Shown here piece by piece: positions 1 through 6,482 of a stretch of DNA of 7,127 bases; position 1 is the first letter of the stretch; each line of letters starts with the position of its first letter. The translations under genes were made by a program, and so were the position numbers. Under the pieces are notes generated by a model. That model did not search any database, was not told where the DNA came from, and saw nothing but the letters and a program-made list of their open reading frames with translations. This DNA is from DHVE2 group archaeon (GTDB taxonomy: Archaea > Thermoplasmatota > Thermoplasmata > Thermoplasmatales > Aciduliprofundaceae): contig WALG01000019.1 of assembly GCA_015522955.1 (NCBI GenBank), positions 1-7,127 on the forward strand, read 5' to 3'.

Positions 1-54
1 GTCACGCCCACTGCCAGAAAAATAGTAGAAAAGGTTAAAAGCAATAATATTTAA
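1..54 (+). CDS. Possible C-terminal tail of an upstream gene (partial)
   Basis: Frame 1 is open from the window edge to a TAA at 52-54 and reads VTPTARKIVEKVKSNNI, a plausible amphipathic, Lys-rich C-terminus for this genome. The other two forward frames close sooner (TAG at 23-25, TAA at 36-38). Seventeen codons are too few to identify a family, and an open stretch of this length occurs easily by chance. If real, its stop codon lies inside the TATA box of the glycerol operon, so the two genes would be separate transcription units packed end to end. Confidence 0.35.
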   Translation, partial: VTPTARKIVEKVKSNNI

Positions 55-55
55 A
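48..55 (+). promoter_or_regulatory. Archaeal TATA box of the glycerol operon
   Basis: TATTTAAA matches the archaeal TATA consensus and is preceded by a purine-rich stretch (AAAAGCAA, 37-44) that could serve as the BRE. Transcription would start roughly 25 bases downstream, near 75-79, leaving a leader of about 20 bases that still contains the GGTGAT ribosome-binding site at 89-94. The box position is seen in the sequence; the start site is inferred from standard archaeal spacing. Confidence 0.6.
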
Positions 56-59
56 GTCT

Positions 60-78
60 ATGCCCGCATGACCTCATG
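60..78 (+). promoter_or_regulatory. Candidate operator: two adjoining inverted repeats
   Basis: Two perfect short palindromes adjoin just after the TATA box: ATGC-CC-GCAT (60-69) and CATGA-CC-TCATG (67-78), with centres 8 bases apart. They cover the stretch between the TATA box and the expected transcript start, where an archaeal repressor would block RNA polymerase. A further GCAT occurs at 81-84. The arms are only 4-5 bases, so chance is a real alternative, and no regulator can be assigned. Confidence 0.25.
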
Positions 79-97
79 AAGCATAAACGGTGATCAA

Positions 98-1570
98 ATG
101 GATAACTATGTTATGGCAATGGATGAAGGTACGACCAACGCCCGGGTCATAGTTTTTGATAAATCTGGAGAAATTATCTCATATGGAAAAAGAACAGTAA
201 AACAAATTTTTCCACATCCCGGCTGGGTCGAAGAGAACCCAGAAGAGATATGGAACATGCAGATTTCAGCCGCTAAAGATGCTTTAAAAAAGTTAAGTTC
301 CGTGCAACTTCAGGCAATAGGGATTACAAATCAGAGGGAGAGTATAGTTGTATGGGATAAAGAGGGGCATGCCCTTTATAACGCCATAATCTGGCAATGC
401 CGCAGAACCTCCAAGATTGTGGAAGAGATAAGAAGAGAATATGGAGATATTATTCGAGAAAAGACGGGTTTGACGGTAGATTCCTATTTTTCAGCCCCAA
501 AAATAAAGTGGCTTTTGGACAATGTACCGCATTTGAAAGATAAGGTGATGGAAAACAGAATATTTGTAGGCACAGTGGATTCATATATTCTTTATCGTTT
601 AACAGGAACTCATGCTACCGATGTGTCCAATGCTTCACGCACCATGCTTATGAACCTTAAAAGTATGGAATGGGACGATGACCTCCTGGAAATATTCCAG
701 ATACCGGAAAATATCTTGCCAAGGATAAAGGAATCCTCTTGTATTTATGGCTACACGAGAAAAGAGATTCTGGGAAGGGAGATACCTGTGGGTGGGATTC
801 TGGGAGACCAGCAATCTGCACTTCTGGGAGAGGGAGGATTTGAGAGAGGAATTGCAAAGGTTACCTATGGAACAGGAAATTTCTTGCTTGTAAACACTGG
901 AGAGAAAATTATAAAGTCTGAGAATCTCATATCCACAGTGGCATGGAAGATAAATGGCCATGTTAATTATGCTCTGGAGGGAAGTGTATTCGTCACAGGC
1001 AATGCAATTAGATGGCTTCAGGAATCTTTAGGATTAATAAATTCCCCTGAAGAAACAGAGAGACTTGCATCAGAGGCTAATGGAGAAGGTCTTTATTTTG
1101 TCCCGGCCTTTACAGGTTTAGGGGCTCCTTACTGGGATCAGTTTGCAAGAGGTGTGATAATAGGGATAACTCATCTCACAGGAAAAAAGGAAATTGTAAG
1201 AGGTGTGCTGGAAGGTATAGGGTATCTAACAGAGGATGTTATCAGAGAGTTCGAGAAGTACGTAAAAATCAGGGAGATAAGAGTCGATGGAGGTGCATCT
1301 CACAATGATTTCTTGATGCAGTTTCAGGCTGACATCTCCGGTAAGAAAGTTATAAGACCGAAAAACCAAGAGACCACTGCTCTGGGTGCAGCATTTGTAG
1401 CGGGGTTATCCACAGGATATTGGGAAAAGATGGAGGATTTGAAAGAAATATGGCAGGCAGACAGGGTGTATGTTCCACAGATGAGCCAGGAAGAGAGAGA
1501 GCGGCGATATGGAGCATGGAAAGAGGCTGTTAAAAGAGCACTTGGATGGGCCAGGATTGTGGAGGTATAA
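98..1570 (+). CDS. glpK: Glycerol kinase
   Basis: Cytosolic FGGY-family kinase that phosphorylates glycerol with ATP to sn-glycerol-3-phosphate, the entry step of glycerol catabolism. At 490 residues it is full length (E. coli 502). The N-terminal phosphate-binding motif is DEGTTNAR (residues 9-16); Glu replaces the bacterial Gln, as I recall in Thermococcales enzymes. Glycerol-contact residues appear as R80-E81 in ITNQRE, Y130 in DSYFS, and D237-Q238 in GDQQ. WQCRRT, NASRTM, AFTGLGAPYWD and the C-terminal VDGG and TTALGAA motifs are all present. The fructose-1,6-bisphosphate loop GGKGGTR of the E. coli enzyme is missing; residues 220-230 read TRKEILGREIP, so that allosteric control is unlikely. 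The start is supported by GGTGAT at 89-94. It is first in the operon, and the site for the next gene, GGAGGT, lies within its last codons. Confidence 0.97.
   Translation: MDNYVMAMDEGTTNARVIVFDKSGEIISYGKRTVKQIFPHPGWVEENPEEIWNMQISAAKDALKKLSSVQLQAIGITNQRESIVVWDKEGHALYNAIIWQCRRTSKIVEEIRREYGDIIREKTGLTVDSYFSAPKIKWLLDNVPHLKDKVMENRIFVGTVDSYILYRLTGTHATDVSNASRTMLMNLKSMEWDDDLLEIFQIPENILPRIKESSCIYGYTRKEILGREIPVGGILGDQQSALLGEGGFERGIAKVTYGTGNFLLVNTGEKIIKSENLISTVAWKINGHVNYALEGSVFVTGNAIRWLQESLGLINSPEETERLASEANGEGLYFVPAFTGLGAPYWDQFARGVIIGITHLTGKKEIVRGVLEGIGYLTEDVIREFEKYVKIREIRVDGGASHNDFLMQFQADISGKKVIRPKNQETTALGAAFVAGLSTGYWEKMEDLKEIWQADRVYVPQMSQEERERRYGAWKEAVKRALGWARIVEV
1561..1566 (+). promoter_or_regulatory. 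Ribosome-binding site that fixes the dehydrogenase start
   Basis: GGAGGT is a strong archaeal Shine-Dalgarno match and lies 6 bases before the ATG at 1573. An in-frame ATG at 1546 would add nine residues (MGQDCGGIK) ahead of the FAD-binding strand and has no comparable site, so 1573 is the start chosen here. The site overlaps the last two sense codons and the stop region of glpK, which favours coupled translation. Confidence 0.75.
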
Positions 1571-1572
1571 AA

Positions 1573-3054
1573 ATGAGTATACGTGTGACAATAGTGGGTG
1601 GAGGTATTGTGGGTGCAAGTATAGCCCGGGTACTCAGTAGATACGAAAATCTTAAAGTGCATATTATTGAAAAAATGAGCGATGTGGGGTGGGGAGTAAG
1701 CAAGGCCAACACAGCGCTCATCCATGGAGGTTACGATGATGACCCTCAAAAGTATCCCCTCAGAGCCTCTCTCTGTGTGAAGGGCAATCGCTTATGGCAA
1801 AAATGGGTAAAGGACCTGGAAATACCTCACGTGTGGAGTGGAGCATTGATAATCGCTCTCCAGAATGAAGACATAAAGCATCTTAGTACACTGCTTGAAA
1901 GGGGAATTCGCAACGGAGTTCCTGAAATGAGACTTGTTGAAAAGGAGGAACTCCAAGCATTGCAACCAGGCATCGCATCAGAGGCCACTGGAGCGCTCTA
2001 TGTGCCCACGGTAGGTCAGATTGCATCTCCACGGGCCACTGTGGCAATAATAGAAAATGCTGTGAAAAACGGAGTAAAGATTCATTTAGAAACGGAAGTT
2101 CAAGGTATAAAGGTCTCAGATGGTGAGGTTAAGGGTATTCAAACCCCTCGGGGCTTTATGGAGAGTGATGTAGTTATAAATGCCGCGGGTTTGTATGCAG
2201 ATGAAATTTCGAGAATGGTTGGACTGGACTATTTTACCCTGCGACCAAGAAAAGGGGAGTATCTAATTTATCGCCATGGCATACCAGGCCCTACGAGGGT
2301 GCTTTTCCCCACGCCGACACCAAAGAGCAAAGGGATAATAGTCACCACAGAAGTAGGTGGTCATCTAATGATTGGCCCCAATGCTCAAGATATGGAAAGA
2401 GATGAAAAAGATAACTTAGCCACCACAGAGGAGGGACTTAAAGAAGTGCTCCAGGGCGCTCGAAAACTATGGCCAGGAATTCCCGACAGGGGTGTGATTC
2501 GTACCTTTGCAGGTCTTCGACCCGAACCACCAAATGGTGATTTTATAATCCGTGCTGAAGAGGTATGGGGCTTCATCAACGTCGCGGGTATAAGGTCTCC
2601 TGGCTTAACCAGTGCACCTGCCATAGGCTACTTTGTCAGGGATATTCTACGCCGTGACCTTGGCCTGAAATTGGTGCCCAAGAGACGCTGGTATCCAAGG
2701 CGTAGAGATATTACACGCATTGCCGCAATTCCGGATGCTCAGAGAGACAGAAAGATAAGGGCAAGGTCTGAGTATGGACAGGTGATATGCAGATGCAATC
2801 ACATAACCAAGGGAGAAATTTTAGACGCAGTGGAGAGAATGAAATACATAAACGTGAAGACTCCAAGTATCGATTCTGTGAAATTCAGGACTGGGGCAAC
2901 AAGTGGCGAGTGCCAGGGTAGTTTCTGCATGGTGAGAATAGCCATGCTCCTTGCTCAGGAGTACGGAGTACCTCTCTGGAATGTCACACTTAAGGGTCCA
3001 GGAAGTGAACTCGGCATTGGAGATATAAACTCATTGAGGAGGGAAAAGAAATGA
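1573..3054 (+). CDS. FAD-dependent glycerol-3-phosphate dehydrogenase (GlpA-like) with BFD-type [2Fe-2S] domain
   Basis: Predicted to oxidise sn-glycerol-3-phosphate to dihydroxyacetone phosphate with FAD. The 493-residue protein has two parts. Residues 1 to about 370 are a DAO-type FAD domain: Rossmann motif G9-x-G11-x-x-G14 with E33 to hold the ribose, the NTALIHGG segment (46-53) typical of G3P and 2-hydroxyacid oxidoreductases, NAAG (203-206), and a second FAD contact NVAGIRSPG (336-344). Residues about 400-455 are a BFD-like domain with C406-x-C408 and C447-x4-C452, a classic [2Fe-2S] pattern also found at the C-terminus of E. coli GlpA. There is no signal peptide or membrane segment, so it should be soluble. 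Its place directly after glpK makes G3P the likely substrate. By sequence type it may belong to the COG0579 (2-hydroxyglutarate oxidase-like) branch rather than classical GlpA, so no symbol is given. It overlaps the next gene by ATGA at 3051-3054. Confidence 0.88.
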   Translation: MSIRVTIVGGGIVGASIARVLSRYENLKVHIIEKMSDVGWGVSKANTALIHGGYDDDPQKYPLRASLCVKGNRLWQKWVKDLEIPHVWSGALIIALQNEDIKHLSTLLERGIRNGVPEMRLVEKEELQALQPGIASEATGALYVPTVGQIASPRATVAIIENAVKNGVKIHLETEVQGIKVSDGEVKGIQTPRGFMESDVVINAAGLYADEISRMVGLDYFTLRPRKGEYLIYRHGIPGPTRVLFPTPTPKSKGIIVTTEVGGHLMIGPNAQDMERDEKDNLATTEEGLKEVLQGARKLWPGIPDRGVIRTFAGLRPEPPNGDFIIRAEEVWGFINVAGIRSPGLTSAPAIGYFVRDILRRDLGLKLVPKRRWYPRRRDITRIAAIPDAQRDRKIRARSEYGQVICRCNHITKGEILDAVERMKYINVKTPSIDSVKFRTGATSGECQGSFCMVRIAMLLAQEYGVPLWNVTLKGPGSELGIGDINSLRREKK

Positions 3055-4271
3055 TTTACGATGTAGTGGTGATTGGTGGGGGTCCTGCGGGACTTGCTGC
3101 TGCCATAAAAGCCCATGAGGAGGGAGGTAAGGTACTCATCCTTGAACAGGCAGAATATCTTGGTGGCATTCTGCAGCAGTGCATTCATCCGGGTTTCGGA
3201 ATTCATTATCTGGGAGAAGACCTTACAGGACCGGAGTTTGCCTCTCTGTTCATTGAAAAGGTAAGGTCGTTGAATATTCCATATATCCTTTCTGCCCATG
3301 TGATGAAGATAGAGATTATGTTACCACTTGCAAAGAAGATACAACTGATTGCTCCAAAGGGTACAAAAGATATAGAGACAAAGGCCATTGTGTACACTGC
3401 AGGTGCCCGAGAGAAACATGGATTTGAGATAGGTATCACAGGGGATAGAGTATCAGGTATTTATACGGCGGGAGAGGCCCAGAGCCTTATGGACCTCTAT
3501 GGAGTAATGCCCGGAAAGAGGGTACTTATCGTTGGCTCGGGCGACGTTGGTCTCATAATGGCCAGGAGACTCTCGCTTGAAGGTGCCAGAGTTGTGGGTG
3601 TGGTGGAACTTATGCCTTACCCTGGTGGACTTGCCAGAAACCTCGTTATTCTCAGAGATTTTAATATTCCACTCTATCTCTCCCATCGTGTTCTTGAAGT
3701 TCATGGAAGAGGACGTGTGGAAAGGGTTAAGATGGCGAGAGTTAATTCGAAAGGAAAAACAATTCCAGGCACGGAGAGATGGATTGAATGCGACACTTTG
3801 CTCATCTCTGCTGGCCTTGTACCTGATGTGAGAGTCCTTGAGTCTTTAGGCATAAGAATCGACCCTTCAACCGGGGGCCCTGTGGTGAACGAGTTCCTCG
3901 AGACCACAGCACCCGGCGTGTTTGTGGCGGGGAATTCTCTGGTAATAAATGACCTTGTGGACTATGCTGTGGAACAAGGGGAGCGCGCAGGTATGCAGGC
4001 GGTTCGATATGCCAAAAATGGTGGACTTCCATCTATGAATTGGATTCCCGTGGAAAAAGGGGGAAATGTGAGATGTGTTATACCTCACTACATAAATGGA
4101 GAAAATGAGGTTATTCTTTATCTTAGGGCAAGAAAACCTGTTAAAGATGCGACTCTTGTTACAGGAAAAAAGATGCATAAAATCCCTGTGGTTACCCCAG
4201 CGGAGATGCTCCGGGTAAAAATAAAAAAAGAGGATATTACCAGACCCTTCAAGGTGGAGGTATCACCATGA
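3051..4271 (+). CDS. NAD/FAD-dependent oxidoreductase, redox partner of the G3P dehydrogenase
   Basis: A 406-residue two-dinucleotide-fold flavoprotein of the pyridine nucleotide-disulfide oxidoreductase superfamily. The N-terminal FAD fold has G9-x-G11-x-x-G14 and E32. The NAD fold has G162-x-G164-x-x-G167 followed by E186 at the end of the second strand, an acidic residue that favours NAD(H) over NADP(H). The second FAD motif, TAPGVFVAGN, is at 286-295. The segment GGILQQCIHPGFG carries one cysteine, C44, close to where the flavin ring should lie; there is no CxxxxC disulfide pair. Residues from about 336 form a small beta-rich tail. The start overlaps the previous stop (ATGA) and has GAGGAGGG at 3036-3043. 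From memory, clostridia and Thermotoga have the same G3P dehydrogenase, oxidoreductase and DUF1667 gene order, so it probably links that enzyme to NAD(H). The direction of electron flow is unknown. Confidence 0.85.
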   Translation: MIYDVVVIGGGPAGLAAAIKAHEEGGKVLILEQAEYLGGILQQCIHPGFGIHYLGEDLTGPEFASLFIEKVRSLNIPYILSAHVMKIEIMLPLAKKIQLIAPKGTKDIETKAIVYTAGAREKHGFEIGITGDRVSGIYTAGEAQSLMDLYGVMPGKRVLIVGSGDVGLIMARRLSLEGARVVGVVELMPYPGGLARNLVILRDFNIPLYLSHRVLEVHGRGRVERVKMARVNSKGKTIPGTERWIECDTLLISAGLVPDVRVLESLGIRIDPSTGGPVVNEFLETTAPGVFVAGNSLVINDLVDYAVEQGERAGMQAVRYAKNGGLPSMNWIPVEKGGNVRCVIPHYINGENEVILYLRARKPVKDATLVTGKKMHKIPVVTPAEMLRVKIKKEDITRPFKVEVSP

Positions 4272-4621
4272 AATATGCACTGACCTGCATAGTGTGCCCC
4301 TTAGGCTGTGTGATAGAGGTTGAAATAAAAAATGGTGAGATAATATCCGTAGCGAATTATAAATGTCCCAGAGGAAAAGAATGGGCCATTGAAGAAATTC
4401 TGTCACCCGTGAGACCTTTTATGAGTGTAGTTCGTGTCATTGGGGGCATCTTTCCAGTGGTTAGCGTTAAGAGCACAGGTCCTGTACCCAAGGAAAATAT
4501 GAAAGATCTGACCAAACTTTTGAGTAATGTAGTTCTCCAGGCACCTGTACCTGCAGGTACCGTGGTACTCCACAATCCCATGGGTCTCAAGGTGGACATA
4601 GTTACCACCAGGGATGCTTGA
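4268..4621 (+). CDS. DUF1667 family small Fe-S-type protein (COG3862)
   Basis: A 117-residue protein with an N-terminal cysteine cluster C7-x2-C10-x3-C14-x18-C33, the last within CPRG. This is the CxxCPxGC...CxRG signature of DUF1667 ('conserved CXXC pairs'). Four cysteines so spaced most probably hold one [4Fe-4S] cluster, although zinc cannot be excluded. The rest (about 40-117) has a conserved-looking RPFMSVVRV stretch and no membrane segment. Its start overlaps the oxidoreductase stop (ATGA, 4268-4271) with GGAGGT at 4256-4261, so it should be made together with the two flavoproteins. The likely role is a small electron-transfer subunit of their complex; this is inferred from context, as I know of no biochemical proof. 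Alternatively it could be a maturation factor. Confidence 0.85.
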   Translation: MKYALTCIVCPLGCVIEVEIKNGEIISVANYKCPRGKEWAIEEILSPVRPFMSVVRVIGGIFPVVSVKSTGPVPKENMKDLTKLLSNVVLQAPVPAGTVVLHNPMGLKVDIVTTRDA

Positions 4622-4659
4622 GGGCGGAAAAAGTTTAATCTGCAAGGAGATTTACCATC

Positions 4660-6444
4660 ATGAAGAATTCAATGCTCTCCCTGGACATATATGCATGGCT
4701 TCAGGAATCTCGCAACACTCTTGAGGGGGGATTCATAAAGAAAATTTACCAGATAGATGAGCATTCGTTTCTCTTGAAAATTTACAAAGGAGAGACGTGC
4801 CCTTTATTTATAGACCTTCGAGGATGGATTTATTTTGGGGAGAAGGAAACCCCCATGGAGCCAAGTATGTTTGCCATGTTTCTGCGCAAGAGATTTTCCA
4901 ATCGCAAAATTCTGGGGGTATATCAACTTAATTTTGACCGAATAGTGGTTTTTGAGATGTCCGATAATTACTCACTAATCTTCGAACTGTTTGGTGAGGG
5001 AAATGTTATCGTGGTCAAGGACGGAATTATAGAGCGTGGATATAGGGAGAGAGAATGGAGACACAGGGCAATTTTACGTGGCGAGGAATACAAAGGTCCA
5101 CCGCCAAGACATCATCCTGTAGAAGATATCGATGAACTCTGTGAGGTAATAAACAATTCAAAATACGATGTGGTTCGTGTCCTTGCCCTTGAATACAACA
5201 TGGGAAAGTATGCTGAAGAGGTCTGCCTGCGTGCTGGTGTAAATAAGAACGCCAAGAAAATAAACGAGGATGAATGCGATAAAATAAAAAATGCTCTCAG
5301 GAGTTTATTTAATTTTGAGGGAGGTTTTGTTTACGAGGATTTCTTCTCTCCCGTACCGCTGAGAAATCGTGATTTTCAGGAAAGATACGAGACGTTTAAC
5401 GAGGCCATAGCAAAGTATGCGGAGCGTGGCATAATCGTGGTGAGCGAGGAGGAACAAAAACTGAAGAGAAGAATTGAGGAGCAGAGAAAACTTATTGAGG
5501 AGTATCGTAAAAAAGAGGAAGAATACAGAAAGATTGGAGATTTGCTTTACGCCCACTTCGTGGAGGTGGAAAAATCACTGAAACTTGCGGCAGAGGGAAA
5601 GATTCCCTATGACAGGAAAAATGGAAAGATGAGAGTAAATCTGGAGGATACCGAGATAACTCTCGACGTGAAAAAGAGTGCGGGGCAGAATGCTTCCGTG
5701 TATTACGAGAAGGCAAAAAAAATGGCTGAGAAAATTAAGGGTGCTGAACGGGCACTTGAAGAGAGTGAGGAAGCACTTCAAAAGGCAAAAAAGGAAAGAA
5801 AACGAGAAAAAAAGAAAGTTTCGCATAGAAAACATTTCTGGTTTGAAAAATACCGATGGTTCATAAGTTCCGAAGGATTCTTGGTGATAGGGGGGAGAGA
5901 CGCAAAGACAAATGAGGAGGTTGTTAAAAAGCATATGGGGGATGGGGATCTCTATATGCATGCGGATATCCATGGAGCACCCAGCATAGTTATAAAATCA
6001 GAGGGACGTGAAATAGGGGAAAAAACATTGGAGGAAGCAGCACAGTTTGCCGTAAGCATGTCCAAGGGATGGAATGCCGGTTTCGGAAATCTTGCTGCTT
6101 ACTGGGTGTACCCATCACAGGTAAGCAAAATGGGGGAGAGTGGCGAATATGTGACCCGTGGAGCCTGGGTGGTTCATGGAAAGAGAAATTATATTCATCA
6201 TGTTCCTCTTCGTCTTGCAGTTGGAATGGTGGGATATCAGGGAGTAACACTACTTATGTGCGGTCCGGTTAGTGCTGTAACTTCTAAAACAGGAAAATAT
6301 ATAATAATAGAACCTGGAGATATTAAAAAAGATGCATTTGCAAAGATTGTTTCAAGAGTGTTTAGTGTGCCTGTGGATGAAGCCTTGAGGATTTTACCTC
6401 CGGGTGGGGTAAGGGTTGTGGAAAATACAGTGGAAGGTACATAA
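4660..6444 (+). CDS. rqcH: NFACT-family ribosome quality-control protein (Rqc2/RqcH homologue)
   Basis: Family members bind 60S/50S subunits carrying a stalled peptidyl-tRNA and recruit tRNA to add a C-terminal tail (Ala/Thr in yeast, Ala in bacteria) marking the peptide for degradation. The order here is NFACT-N (about 1-170), a helix-hairpin-helix-like segment around NMGKYAEEV (180-195), a first coiled coil (about 262-310), a second highly charged helix (about 348-387), and NFACT-R/DUF814 from KHFWFEKYRWF (391-401) to about residue 510, including IGGRDAKTNE and HADIHGAP. Residues needed for tailing in yeast Rqc2 (D9 and the Asp-Arg pair) appear as D9 and D93-R94. At 594 residues it is close to B. 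subtilis RqcH and lacks a long NFACT-C extension. The start has GGAGAT at 4646-4651. It follows DUF1667 by 38 bases, so readthrough is possible, but no functional tie to glycerol use is evident. Databases often mislabel this family as fibronectin-binding. Confidence 0.92.
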   Translation: MKNSMLSLDIYAWLQESRNTLEGGFIKKIYQIDEHSFLLKIYKGETCPLFIDLRGWIYFGEKETPMEPSMFAMFLRKRFSNRKILGVYQLNFDRIVVFEMSDNYSLIFELFGEGNVIVVKDGIIERGYREREWRHRAILRGEEYKGPPPRHHPVEDIDELCEVINNSKYDVVRVLALEYNMGKYAEEVCLRAGVNKNAKKINEDECDKIKNALRSLFNFEGGFVYEDFFSPVPLRNRDFQERYETFNEAIAKYAERGIIVVSEEEQKLKRRIEEQRKLIEEYRKKEEEYRKIGDLLYAHFVEVEKSLKLAAEGKIPYDRKNGKMRVNLEDTEITLDVKKSAGQNASVYYEKAKKMAEKIKGAERALEESEEALQKAKKERKREKKKVSHRKHFWFEKYRWFISSEGFLVIGGRDAKTNEEVVKKHMGDGDLYMHADIHGAPSIVIKSEGREIGEKTLEEAAQFAVSMSKGWNAGFGNLAAYWVYPSQVSKMGESGEYVTRGAWVVHGKRNYIHHVPLRLAVGMVGYQGVTLLMCGPVSAVTSKTGKYIIIEPGDIKKDAFAKIVSRVFSVPVDEALRILPPGGVRVVENTVEGT

Positions 6445-6459
6445 CATATTTTTCAAAAA
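6445..6459 (+). terminator. Possible oligo-T terminator after rqcH
   Basis: Five T residues (6449-6453) begin four bases after the rqcH stop region, followed by C and five A residues, giving a TTTTTCAAAAA mini-palindrome. Archaeal RNA polymerase can terminate at short T runs without a stable stem, and a separate promoter for the next gene lies just downstream. The run is short, so the call is tentative. Confidence 0.35.
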
Positions 6460-6482
6460 GCAATCCATGAGTTTACACCAAA

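Noticed and set aside
1546..1572. Nine-codon N-terminal extension of the G3P dehydrogenase
   Set aside because: The ATG at 1573 has a perfect GGAGGT six bases upstream and starts directly before the FAD-binding strand; the extension overlaps the end of glpK and has no ribosome-binding site.
1324..1749. 141-codon open frame on the - strand across the glpK/dehydrogenase junction, and similar antisense frames elsewhere (for example 5575-5973, 635-961)
   Set aside because: They lie wholly opposite well-conserved genes, their translations are low in Glu/Lys and rich in Ser, Phe, His and Pro unlike the real proteins here, and none has a recognisable domain.
3577..3831. 84-codon + strand frame inside the NAD/FAD oxidoreductase gene
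   Set aside because: It lies in a shifted frame within the conserved NAD-binding domain and shows no ribosome-binding site or recognisable domain.
5715..5722. Run of eight A residues in rqcH as a possible slippage or programmed frameshift site
   Set aside because: The zero frame continues intact through a conserved NFACT-R domain and the alternative frame gives only a short Lys/Arg-rich product, so no frameshift is needed. A runs are expected in Lys-rich coiled coils.
4660..6444. Fibronectin-binding protein annotation for the NFACT gene
   Set aside because: That label comes from a few bacterial surface studies; this protein has no signal peptide or anchor, and its domains and key residues match the Rqc2/RqcH translation factors.
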